Source of the DNA: Musa acuminata AAA Group
Taxonomy: Eukaryota; Streptophyta; Magnoliopsida; Zingiberales; Musaceae
DNA: 64,000 nt
Direction of reading: 5' to 3'
Assembly (NCBI RefSeq): GCF_036884655.1
Contig: NC_088355.1
Span: 17,634,001 to 17,698,000, forward strand
Shown: positions 36,201 to 46,994 of the stretch, piece after piece
Layout: each line of letters begins with the position of its first letter
Numbering within the stretch: the stretch's first letter is position 1
Program-made: the position numbers and the translations under genes
The notes under the pieces: generated by a model
What the model was told of the DNA's origin: nothing
Database searches by the model: none
The model's input: only the letters and a program-made list of their open reading frames with translations

Positions 36201-36676
36201 ATGATTGCTAAACACTTGAAATGCTTGCATCATGTTAAGATATCAAGAACTTGTATCACAATTTTACTTATTGATATCTTGTCATGTGATGAAATTCTAC
36301 AATTGATAAACACTTGAAATGTTTGCGTTACGATATCAAAAGCTTACATCGCAATTTTACATGTTGATATCTTACCATTTGATGATAGCAAACTTGCATG
36401 ATGGTAAAAATGGATATTATATTTTTTATGCAATGAGTTGAACTTATATAACAAACACTTGATTGTGGTACTTCTATTTTTTGTTGATGACAAAGGGGGA
36501 GAAGTATGTTGATGACATGACATGTTATGCATAAGTTTATGATGACATGTTGCTTGGATTTTTGAATCCAAGAGTTTCTATCAATATGACATATTGATTG
36601 GGGGAGTTTGTTTAAACTTCGGGAGTTAAGGTTAACTCTGTCATCAAGTGGTTGTCATCATAAAAAAGGCAAAGAT
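33206..36676 (+). other. 3' UTR of the plus-strand gag-only element
   Basis: A 3.5-kb AT-rich region with GCTAGCTTGC/GCTATCTTGA repeats (34590-35050) and a second repeat family of GATATCTTGC(T)ATGTGATGAA units (36060-36400). Polypurine-like modules occur near 34563, 36003 and 36481. The terminal tract (36662-36676) is degraded to AAAAAAGGCAAAGAT. Confidence 0.7.
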
Positions 36677-38353
36677 TATTGAATCTCGTATTTTGATGAT
36701 GAAACCACTTCATATATGTTTATGATTTAATCTACGTTTTGAGTGATGTAGGATACTTCGATCAGGATGAGACAATTAAAGCAGGAAAATCATGTTGGGC
36801 CGGAGGAACATGTTAGAAGATTGGACGTCGGGTCGGTGGATCGGTCAACGTATCGACAAAAGGCTTCGAGTCGTGGACTGGGGCATCGGGCCAATAAGAG
36901 CGGGTATTGCGCCAAGGATATCGGAGTTGCAGAGTCAACTGGCCAATTGGGCAATAGGCCACAGGAAAGGATGATGCGTCGAAGAATCGGACGAAGCGTC
37001 AAGGGACCAATGACATGCCGGACAACTTGATTAATGCTTAGTATTAATTGTCTAGATCGAAGTTTGTTTTACACATGCAGGATTAACTATGATGGAAGTA
37101 AGACATGTAGTAGGAGTTGCGCCGGAGTCAAGACAATGATCATGTTGGAGGTTCATGAGTTCGACGGAAGTCCGGACGGTCGTCGGAGGTTCTACGGGAA
37201 CAAATCCGAGAAGTCCAGGAGCTTGCCAAAGAAGCTAGTCAAAACTCGCCAAGTGGATCATTGCAAGTCCAGGAGTTTACTGGAAGTCTGCCGGAGCATT
37301 GCCGAGGATTCATCGGATGTTCGTCGAAAGTTCGTCGGAAGAAGCGATTGACACACTAGAGCAAGTTGCAATAAATGTCTTAAGAAATATCATAGTTAGC
37401 ACATAGATTAAGCTAGGAATGGGTGGTGATCCCATTAACTTAATATGGGGGCAATTGGGCCCTTAACAGACCCAAATTGGGCCGAATGGATCAGCCCATT
37501 CGCACCTAGATTTCCTGGCTGGCGATGGCACCGCTTGGGTCGGTGGTGGCACTGTCTAGGAGCTCAGGAAAGTTGGGCGATGCAACCACCCAGGTCAAGC
37601 GGTGGTACCGCCTGGGCTCAGTCTCAGAGCGAGACTAGGCAGTGGTACTGCCCCTGTCAGGCGGTGGTACTGCCCCTGTCGGGCGGTGGCACCGTCAGAG
37701 CTCGGTCTCCGAGCTCTGTTAGGCGATCGTACCGCCTAGTTTGGCTGTAGTACTGCCAAGACGTCGAAAATCCGGGAGATGCCATTTTTAAGCTCCAAAT
37801 TCAAACCAGTTTGGGGCCTATATATACCCCACCCTTTCTTGCATGAAAGGGCACCGAAAATCTAATCTTACTCTGTGATTTTTAGAGCTTAAAAGTATTG
37901 TAAAGGCTAGAAGTTCTCCTCCCTCTTTTCTTCCAAGCTTTGATCTTTTAAGAGAGGAGAGAAAATTCTGTAAAGGTTGTCTCCTAAGCCCGTCAAAAGG
38001 AGTAAAACTGTAAAAGGGTGGTTGGCCTTCGCCTATTTAAGGAAGGCCTCTAGTGGATGTCGGTGTCCTCATCGGAGGACGAAGCCAAAAGTGGATGTAG
38101 GTCAAGATTGACCGAACCACTCTAAATCTCGGTTTGCATTTACTTTCTGTTTTCTATCTTTACTGCAAACCTCCATATGCTTTACTTTCTTATTACTTTT
38201 GCTGCACTCCTTTATGAACTCGCTTTCGAGTTAAGTTTCCGAAAACGGTTTTACATCGGAAACTATTTTATCGTACGAACGCAGTTTTAATCCTCGTAAG
38301 TTTTTCATTGCACTAATTCACCCCCCCCCCTCTTAGTGCTCTTGATCCTAACA
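36677..38353 (+). repeat. Copia 3' LTR
   Basis: 1,677 bp from TATTGAATCTCG (first base pair mutated) to CCTAACA. It carries the extra GGGCCGGAGGAACAT module, a shortened palindrome array (37500-37750), a TATATATA box at 37819-37826 and the terminal C-tract hairpin. The 5' LTR of this element is not in the window. Confidence 0.85.
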
Positions 38354-38770
38354 CGTTTAGGATCGAAAAATAAGTTTCTTCATAAAAACCATCCATCTTG
38401 TTTATAACCGAAAAAGCAATTTTCATTGCGATAAAGATCAATAAGCCATGAATCACAAAAATTATTATGCATAATTTCACATTAAGCATGATATCAAATT
38501 CTTAAAATTTTCATTAAGACATCAAGCATGGTTTCAATCGAAAATGGAAATCATCAAGACACATTATTTCTTCTTGAAAAACATACATAGGATTATCATT
38601 AGATTTAAATCTAACATTTTATTCCTTTAACATAAAACATGCAATTTTCATTATCATTTTCAAAATTACTAGTATGATCTCAATTTTTGCATTTTCATTA
38701 CATTATTAAACATGTAATTTTTAAGAAAATAATTTTTCTAAACTAAATTAATAATAACTCATGAAAAGCA
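38354..38770 (-). other. Partial 3' UTR of a minus-strand gag element
   Basis: The reverse complement is similar to the 3' UTR sequence near 21180-21860 of the plus-strand relative. It is cut at 38354 by the preceding LTR. Confidence 0.6.
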
Positions 38771-39703
38771 TTATGTAATTTCAAAGTAAACTAAAGGTGT
38801 TTCGCTTGAGTTATTTACCTCATTGATGAGAGTCACCAAAGCAAAGATCGCCACTTCATCTTCATCGATTTGCTCATCATCTTTGGATGCACTCGTTTTA
38901 TCCCAAGTCACTTTGAGTACTCTCTTCTTCTTATTTTTAAGTTCATTTTTATTCTTTAATTCTTGTTTAATAAATTTTTTAAATTTCATAGTGAGGAGTT
39001 CAAGTTCACCATCACTTGAGCTTATGCTCGAGTGGTCTTCGATTGTTCTTAGTCCAAAATCCTTTCTATTATTTAGAAGGTTGGTCTCAAGTTCGTTTTG
39101 TGCCATATTGGTCATTTCGTAGGTTATTAAAGACCCGATAAGTTTTTCGATCAAAAAAATATTTAAATTTTTTGATTCTTGAATAGCCATTACTTTCTAA
39201 TTCTAATTTTTAGAAAGTGATCGTAAAACATTACTAACAAGTTCAAAATTTGAAAAAGTTTTACCAAGAGCTTTTAAACCATTGACGACATCCGTAAAAC
39301 GGTTGTACATGTCTCCAATGGTTTCACTTGGTTTCATATGAAACAATTTAAAATCATGCACCAAAAAATTAATTTTTGAACCTTTTACTTTGCTAGTGCC
39401 TTCGTGTGTAATTTCAAGAGTATGCCAAATGTCAAAAGTCGTTTCGTAAGTAGAAACCTGATTGAATTTATTTTTGTCTAAGGCACAAAACAAAGCATTC
39501 ATAGCTTTCGTATTTAAAGAAAAAGTATTTTTCTCCAAATCATTCCAATGGTTTATTGGAAGAGAAGACCTTCGAAATTCATTTTCAATAATATTCCATA
39601 AATCATAATTCAATGAAAGCAAGAAAACTCTCATTCAAGTTTTCCAATATGTGTAGTCCGTCCCATTGAACATGGGACGAGTTGAAAAGTTGAAAAGAGT
39701 CAT
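38771..39703 (-). pseudogene. Copia gag relic (UBN2 type)
   Basis: ATG at 39703 opens a frame through YWKT and a stop near 39635, MRVFLLSLNYDLWNIIEN, the UBN2-type core, a second stop (39203-39205) and an acidic tail ending VYFEIT at 38771. The zinc-knuckle region is missing altogether: the Lys-rich stretch runs straight into KVTWDKTSASKDDE. The leader and primer site lie just to the right. Confidence 0.85.
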
Positions 39704-39739
39704 TTCTCTTAGATGTTAAACCAAATGAGAAATTACGAG

Positions 39740-39751
39740 GCTCTGATACAA
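39740..39751 (-). promoter_or_regulatory. Degraded primer-binding site
   Basis: The reverse complement TTGTATCAGAGC differs by one base from the initiator Met-tRNA site. It lies between gag and the LTR fragment starting at 39754. Confidence 0.75.
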
Positions 39752-39753
39752 AC

Positions 39754-40022
39754 TGTTAGGAACGAGTCGACACTAAGAGGAGGGGTGAATTAGTGTAGTG
39801 GTAAAAATTACGTCGGTTTGAAAATCTCATTGCGATTAAACCCATTTCGGAAGATATTAACTTGAAAGCATATGGAATAGTGTAGTGGATATAAAGCAAG
39901 TAAAGAAGGCAAGTTTATAGTAAATATAAATTGCAAGAAGTAAATACAAACTAAGTTATAGTGGTTTGGTTGTCATGACCTACATCCACTCCACTGATTT
40001 CTCTTCCGTCGAGGCCACCGAC
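39754..40022 (-). repeat. 5' LTR fragment, interrupted
   Basis: U5 end of a minus-strand LTR. Its terminal hairpin has ACACTAA/TTAGTGT instead of GCACTAA/TTAGTGC, a paired change. The LTR breaks at 40022 (flank CCGAC), where another LTR end begins. Confidence 0.8.
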
Positions 40023-41233
40023 TGTTAGGATCGGAGCGGCACTAAGAGGGGGGGGGGGGGGGTGAATTAGTGCAGCGGTAAAGTGCGATAAACTTTTGAT
40101 GATTTTTACACTTTCGGAAACTTCGTACGATAAAAGTAACGTTGTCGTTTGAAACCGTTTCGATTGCGTTTTAACTTGAAGGGATAAGTAAGACGGAGAC
40201 AAAGAAGTAGAGCATTAAAGTGCAAATGGTTTGCAGTAATGTAAATGACAATAAGTAAATGCAAACCAGAGATCAAGCCGATTTTATAGTGGTTCAGTCA
40301 AATGACCTACATCCACTTGCGAGGCCCCTCTTCGATGAGGCTCCCACCTTCCACTAGCAAATCTCTTGAAGTGGAAGGGTAAATACCCCTCTTACAATTT
40401 TTTACAAGCAGTTCACTCTCTTACAGATTTTTATCAAGAAAGAAGGAGGTGAACACTAGCAAATTGAAAACAAGACTAGCAAAGACTTTTCTAAGACCTT
40501 TCTCTCAATCAATTGCTTCTCAAAAAGTTGTGATCTCAGCTGAGATTGGAGGGGTATTTATAGGCCTCAAGAGGATTCAAATTTGGGCTCCAAAATTTGA
40601 ATTCTCTTTGGGTTCCCGATGCTGGCGGTGCCACCGCCTGTCAGTGTTAGACACTAACAGTGCTGGGCGATGCCACCGCCCAGCTCTCGGGTGCTGGGCG
40701 GTGCCACCGCTAGACCCTTCGGTTCACTTGTTGGGCTTCAAATTTAGCCCAAACCAAGTCTAATTTTGGGCCCAATTGGCCCCTAACCAGGATATAGGAT
40801 TATCTCTTAATCCTAATCCTAATTACAAGTGAACTACATAACAAAAAAAACATCTTAAGCAAGTTTTCAACCGTGAACGTCGAGTCTTGTTCCGGCGAGC
40901 TTTCCGACGAACTTCTTCTGATGGAGTCCCAGCAAGCTCCCGAACTTGTGATGACTTTAACGAGTAGCCGAGCCTTCTCGGTGATCTCCGTGAACCTCCG
41001 ACGATCTCTTCGGCGAACTTCCGAAAATTCTGACAGGTTCCCGATTTCTTCTCGGTTGGTTCCAGCAGCATCTCCGATGATTCTTCGGAATCTTAAACGT
41101 CCATCGAACTTGACTTCGGTATTCTTGCTTTGTGTTTTCTGATTATCGTAGTTAATCCTGCACACTTAACTCAATAATATGGATTAGATCAATTAACCCA
41201 TCAATTGATTTTATCATCAAAATTCGAGATTCA
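40023..41233 (-). repeat. Left-arm LTR of the foldback structure (minus)
   Basis: On the minus strand it runs from TGTTGAATCTCG (41233) to CCTAACA (40023), ~1.2 kb. It has a short palindrome array (40620-40710), a TATA box at 40555-40562 (reverse) and a G tract near 40050. Its mirror copy begins on the plus strand at 44236. Confidence 0.85.
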
Positions 41234-41687
41234 ACAATCTCCCCCTTTTTGATGATGACAATCAATTGATGATGGAGTTAAACATAACTCCCCCTATCTA
41301 TATGCCATATTATGAGAAGATAAAAATACTTGAATTCCATCCCATTGAATTCAAGCATAAACTGATAAGTTCTAACCGTAGAACTTATTGTTATTCTTAT
41401 TAAGCATAAGTAAATGCGAAACTTCAATGAAAATCATTTTTAAGTCGAATGATAAGAGACAATTTTTACTACGACAGGAGATAAAGATTTTCAACATGAA
41501 TTTCATGATATAGATGTAAGGCATGCTTTCAATATGATCAATCAATCTTGTGATATTCTCAAGGATTTTGCAAGGCATATAAGACATTCATACAAGCTTT
41601 TGCAATTCATATAAGTCATGCTATCAAAATGGTACAAGTCATCACTTTTCTCCCCCTTTGTCATCAATAAAAAGGGAATGAGACTTG
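41234..41687 (-). repeat. Left arm of a ~454-bp inverted repeat (3' UTR)
   Basis: The minus-strand polypurine tract (41234-41247) and 3' UTR are the reverse complement, with divergence, of 43782-44235. The arms have the same length. An internal polypurine-like module (ACAAAGGGGGAGAA, reverse) lies at about 41650-41665. Confidence 0.85.
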
Positions 41688-43270
41688 AAGGGGTTCAAAC
41701 TCGTTCCTCTTTCAAGAATTTTTGTGTTAACGCTGCCTCAAATCGAACCTAAATGCATTGACGAGGCCATAAAAGATGATTTTTGGGTTATTGCAATGCA
41801 AGAGGAATTGAATCAATTTGAGAGGAATAAGGTATGGAAGCTTGTTCCTAGACCTAGTGACCATTTAGTCATTGGTACTAAATGGGTCTTTAGAAACAAG
41901 CAAGACGAAAATGGTATCGTGGTTAGAAACAAGGCTAGATTAGTGGCCAAAGGTTTCAACCAAGAAGAAGGTATCGATTACGAAGAAACCTTCGCTCCCG
42001 TGGCTCGATTAGAAACCATAAGGATGCTCCTTGCCTATGCTAGTAGTAATAATTTTAAACTATTTCAAATGGATGTCAAAAGTGCTTTCTTGAATGGTTT
42101 TATTTCCGAAGAAGTATATGTCGAACAACCTCCCGAATTTAAAAATTCTCTTCTTCCTAACCATGTATTCAAATTGACTAAGGCCCTCTATGGCTTGAAA
42201 CAAGCTCCTAGAGCTTGGTATGAAAGGCTTAGTTCCTTTCTTATTTTAAATAATTTTACTAAAGGCAAGGTTGATACTACATTGTTTATTAAAATTTTGA
42301 AAATAATTTTTTTATTGTGCAAATTTATGTTGACGATATTATTTTTGGCTCTTCGGATGAATCACTATGTGAATCATTTGCCAAATGTATGAGTCATGAA
42401 TTTGAAATGAGTTTAATGGGTGAATTAACTTTCTTTTTAGGATTACAAATCAAACAACTTAGTGATGGTATATGTCTTAACCAATCTAAATATACATTAG
42501 AATTGTTAAAATGTTTTAACATAGATAATTAAAAAGCAATAAACACCCTTATGAGTACTGCGACTAAGTTAGATATGGATGAAAATAGTGAAAATTTCGA
42601 TCAAAAAACATATAGGGGAATGATAGGTAGTCTACTCTACCTCACCGCGACTAGACCGAATATTATGTTTAGTGTAGGATTTTGCGCTAGGTTTCAATCA
42701 AATCCTAAATTATCTCATCTTAAAAGTGTTGAAAGAATATTTAGGTATCTTAAAGGAACTCCAAATCTAGGACTGTGGTATCCAAAATCTGAAAAATTTG
42801 ATTTAATAGCTTATGCAGATGCCGATTTTGGCGGATGCAGGATAGATAGAAAAAGTACATCGGGAACATGCCAATTTTTAGGACATGCACTTGTTTCTTG
42901 GACTCCCAAGAAACAAAATTCAGTTGCACTATCTACGGCGGAAGCCGAATACATTGCTGCAAGTGCATGCTGTGCACAAGTTGTTTGGATGAAAAATACA
43001 TTAGAAGACTATGGAATTCACTTTAAAAACATTCCCATAAAATGTGATAATACTAGTGCCATATATCTTACTAAAAATCCAATTCAGCACTCTAGAACTA
43101 AGCACATCGACGTTAGGCATCATTTCATACGCAATCATGTCCTTAACAATGATGTTGTTCTAGAATTCTTTGACACAACACATCAATTAGCAGATATATT
43201 TACAAAAGCTTTGAATGAAGACCAATTTGAATTTATTAGAAGGGAATTAGGCATGTTAAATTGTCCCTAA
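41685..43270 (+). pseudogene. Copia pol segment: reverse transcriptase and RNase H
   Basis: It opens in the RT N-terminus ([18 protein letters not shown]) and shows [22 protein letters not shown] and [15 protein letters not shown] frame change lies in a T-rich run near 42305. In the second frame come the catalytic YVDD (near 42325) and FFLGLQI, a stop at 42530-42532, then RNase H with ATRPNIMFSVG, DADFGG, AEAEYIAAS, CDNTSAIYL and a complete C-terminus at 43270. Integrase and gag are absent. One frameshift and one stop make it non-functional as written, yet it is the best-preserved pol in the window. Confidence 0.9.
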
Positions 43271-43781
43271 GAATAAACTTGTTTGAATGGATTTTTCGTA
43301 AAGTTTTTCATTCTCTCTCCGTTCCTCGGTGAATCTGATCCTTCTCTTTCGATTCTAAATGACTTGTTAAATTGTCTTATCCTATCTTGAGTCAAACACC
43401 GCTTCCATCTGATCAAGATTAATGATTTTATGATATTTTGAATCTCGAAATTGATTTTGATGGCTTGATTATGAGTTTCGAGTTGACGAATTGAATTTGA
43501 ATGGATTTGTATTCGAATTATGATCTTGACTTATTGGAGTTACTACTTGAAACTTTTTTCTTATCCCAATCTCTTCTTTATACATCTACACTTTTTGTTA
43601 TTTATAGAAAGAAGAAATTTGATAATATGGATGAATGCTGAATTTTCCTTTAAGATGAACTCTGCGTAAATATTTTAGCATACTTAATTTTGAATGATAA
43701 AATCTTTGTATGATCAATGATAATATAGATGAATGATGTATGATCAATGATAAAATCTTTGTATGACAAATTATGTGCTTC
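43271..43781 (+). other. Spacer between pol and the inverted-repeat right arm
   Basis: 3' UTR proper of the pol-bearing element. It is AT-rich with no coding features and has no mirror copy in the left arm. Confidence 0.6.
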
Positions 43782-44235
43782 AAGTCTCATTCCCTTTTTG
43801 TTGATGACAAAGGGGGAGAAAAGTGATGACTTGTACCATTTTGATAGCATGACTTATATGAATTGCAAAAGCTTGTATGATATGAATGTCTTATATCCCT
43901 TGCAAAATCCTTGAGAATATCGCAAGATCGATTGATCATATTGAAAGCATGCCTTACATTTATATCATGAAATTCATGTTGAAAATCTTTATCTCCTGCC
44001 GTAGTAAAAATTGTCTCTTATCATTCGACTTGAAAATGATTTTCATCGAAGTTTTGTATTTACTATTGCTTAATGAGAATAACGATAAGTTCTACGATTA
44101 GAACTTATCGGTTTATGCTTGAATTCAATGTATGAAATTCAAGTGTGTTCATCTTCTCATAATTTGGCATATAGATAGGGGGAGTTATGTTTAACTCCAT
44201 CATCAATTGATTGTCATCATAAAAAAGGGGGAGAT
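43782..44235 (+). repeat. Right arm of the ~454-bp inverted repeat (3' UTR)
   Basis: It contains a polypurine-like module near 43806 and ends in the terminal tract AAAAAAGGGGGAGAT before the LTR. The frame it encodes is ~85% similar to the one encoded in the left arm (71 codons each), a side effect of the shared origin and not evidence of a gene. Confidence 0.85.
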
Positions 44236-44473
44236 TGTTGAATCTCGGATTTTGATAATAAAATCAATTGATGGGTTAATTGATCTAATCCATATTATTG
44301 AGTTAAGTGTGTAGGAGTAACTACGATAACCAGAAAACACAAAGTAAGAATACCGGAGTCAAGTTTGATGGACGTTTAAGCGTCCGAAGAATCGTCGGAG
44401 ATACTGCCGGAACCAACCGAGAAGAAATCGGGAACTTGTCGGAATTTTCGGAAGTTTGCCAAAGAGATCGTCG
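44236..44473 (+). repeat. Right-arm LTR of the foldback structure, first part
   Basis: It starts TGTTGAATCTCGG and is broken after CGTCG at 44473 by a complete element. It resumes at 52693 with the duplicated CGTCG and stops again at 52979, where the minus-strand element begins. Confidence 0.9.
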
Positions 44474-45744
44474 TGTTGAATCTCGTATTTTGATGATGAA
44501 ACTACTTTATATATGTTTATGATTTAATCTGCATTTTGAGTGATGCAGGATGCTTCGATCAGGATGAGACAATTAAAGCAGGAATACCATGTTGTGCCGG
44601 AGGAACATGTCAGAAGATTGGACGTTGGGCCGGTGGATCGGTCGACGTATCAACAGAAGGCTTCGGGTCGTGGACTCGGGCATCGGGCCAAGAAGAGCGG
44701 GTATTGTGCCAAGGATATCGGAGTTGCGGAGTCAACTGGCCGATTGGGCAATAGGCTGCAGGAAAGGACGATGCGCCGAAGAATCGGACGAAGCATCGAG
44801 GGACCAATGACATGCCGGACAACTTGGTTAAATTGCTTAGGATTAATTATCTCGATCGAAGTTTTGTCTTAATTGTGCAGCATTAACTATGATAACGATG
44901 AAGACATAAAACGAAACAAAGTGTCGGAGTCAAGTGCGAAGGATTTGTTGCGAGTTCGAGAGTTCGACGGAAGTCCGAAGGTTCGTCGGGAATGCTACCG
45001 GAGCTCGCCGAGAAAGATCGGAGCATGCCGAAGAAGCTCATTGGAACACGCTAAGATCAAATCGTGAAGTCTAGGAGCTTGCCGGGAATCCGCAGAATGG
45101 TTTCTGAGAGTTCATCGGAAGACCGCCGGAAGTTTGCCGGAAGCTCGCCAGAAGAAGTCTTGACTTGCGGACTTTGTAATAGCTTAGAAAATATCTTTAA
45201 ATTCATAGTTAGCGGGTTAATTAGGGTTAGGATTAGGTGTTAATCCTATAACCCAAGTAGGGGCCAATTAGGCTCAAGTTCGGACTGGTTTGGGCCAAGT
45301 TTGGAGCCAAACCAAGTGAGCTGAAATAGTGAAAGAGGTGGTACCGCCAGGGTTGGAGGTGGCACCGCCCAGGAGAGGATCTCCCAGCGAAGCTGGGCAG
45401 TGCAACCGCCCCAGGCAGGAGGTGGCACCGCTTGGGCTCAGTCTCCGAGCGAGACTAGGCGGTGCAACCTCTCCTGATAGAGGTAGCACCGCCTAAGCTC
45501 GGTCTTCGAGCTCTGGCAGGAGAGGTGCAACCGCCTCAGTCAGGAGGTGACACCGCCTAGGGCTCAGTCTCCGAGCCAGACTCAGGCGGTGCAACCGCCC
45601 CTGACAGAGAGGTGCAACCGCCTCGGCTCAGTCTCCGAGCTCTGCCAGGCGGTGCAACCTCTCCAGTTAGGAGGTGCAACCGCCTGATCCCGAAATTCCG
45701 GGATTTGATCATTTTGAGCTCCAAATTTGAACTGTGTTGGGGCC

Positions 45745-45752
45745 TATAAATA
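45745..45752 (+). promoter_or_regulatory. LTR TATA box
   Basis: TATAAATA in the GGGGCC...CCCCACCCATTCAG context, just downstream of the palindrome array. It probably drives transcription of this intact-gag element. Confidence 0.7.
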
Positions 45753-46435
45753 CCCCACCCATTCAGCACAAAAAAGACAGAGACCTACACCGAAATCTTG
45801 ATCTTATTTGTGATTCTTGAGCTCAAAATTGTTGAAAAGCCTTTAAGTTCTCCTCCTTCTGTTCTTCAAAGTCTTGAGTTGTAAAGAGAGGAGAGAAAGG
45901 TTTTGTAAGGGTTGTCTCCTGATCCCGTCAAAAGGAGTGAAACTGTAAAAGGGCAGTTGGCCTTCGCCTATTGAAGGAAGGCCTCTAGTTGACGTCGGTG
46001 ACCTCGTCGGTGGAGGAAGCCAAAAGTGGAGTAGGTCAAGACTGACCGAACCACTCTAAATCTCTGGTTTGCTTTTACTTTGAGCACTTTATAATTACTG
46101 CAAACCTCCTACATAGCTACTGCCCTCTGCGCTTTTACGAACAAGTCTCTAAGTTCTGATCTTTCCGAATCTGCATTCAGACGTAAATCGGTGCTTTCGT
46201 ACAAACTTTACATTGCAGTTTACGTTTACTTTCTGATTCCATTTATAACTACAAACTGTCTTCTGCGCTTTTACGAACAAGTCTCTAAGTTCTGATCTTT
46301 CCGAATCTGCATTCAGACGTAAATCGGTGTTTTCGTACAAACTTTACATTGCAGTTTACATTTACATTCTGATTCCATTTATAACTGCAAACTGTCTTCT
46401 GTGCTTTTACGAACGAGTTTCTAACTTCAGATCTT

Positions 46436-46806
46436 TCCAAAACTGCGTTTAGACGTAAAACTGCGTTTAGACGTAAAACTGCGTTTAGACGTAAACTGCG
46501 CAAACTGTGTTTAGATGTAGAACTGCGTTTAGATGCAAACTGCGTTTAGACGTAAAACTACGTTTAGACGTAAACTACGCAACCTACGTTTAGACGTAAA
46601 ATTACGTTTAGACGTAAAACTGCATTTAGACGTAAAATTACGTTTAGACGTAAAACTGCATTTAGACGTAAACTGCACAAATAGTGTTTAGACGCAAACT
46701 GCGTTTAAACGCAAACTGCGTTTAAACGTAAACTGAGTTTAGACGTAAACTAAGTTTAGACGCAAACTGCGTTCAGACGCAAACTGCGTGCAGACGTAAA
46801 CTACGC
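46436..46806 (+). repeat. ~17-bp minisatellite in the LTR
   Basis: About twenty units of ACTGCGTTTAGACGTAA (variants ACTACG, ATTACG, GACGCAA) lie in the transcribed part of the LTR. Orthologous arrays of different length occur at 52237-52556, 53108-53412 and 62066-62354. Confidence 0.9.
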
Positions 46807-46946
46807 TAAATCTTAAGTTATCTTAGAATCGACTTTTACATCGAAATCATTTTTTATCGAACGAACGCAGCTTTCGTTTTTAATTGCTAAAAGATTTCCG
46901 CTGCACTAATTCACCCCCCCCTCTTAGTGCTCTCGATCCTAACAAT

Positions 46947-46958
46947 TGGTATCAGAGC
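46947..46958 (+). promoter_or_regulatory. Primer-binding site, initiator Met-tRNA
   Basis: TGGTATCAGAGC two bases after the 5' LTR. It is an exact match to the 12-nt complement of initiator Met-tRNA. Confidence 0.92.
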
Positions 46959-46994
46959 CCGGTTTTTCTCATTTCGGATTTACACCCGAGAGAA

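Larger units (their letters stand above)
44474..46944 (+). repeat. 5' LTR of the gag-only element
   Basis: 2,471 bp. Order: TGTTGAATCTCG start; a module with GTTGTGCCGGAGGAACATG; a second GATTAACTATGATAACGATG module; palindrome array (45340-45690); TATA box 45745-45752; a TTTAGACGTAAACTGCG minisatellite (46436-46806); C-tract hairpin; CCTAACA end. Confidence 0.92.

Noticed and set aside
41372..41587. Conserved 71-codon frame present twice (also 43886-44101)
   Set aside because: Similarity follows from the inverted-repeat UTR arms. There is no start context or relative outside the UTR.
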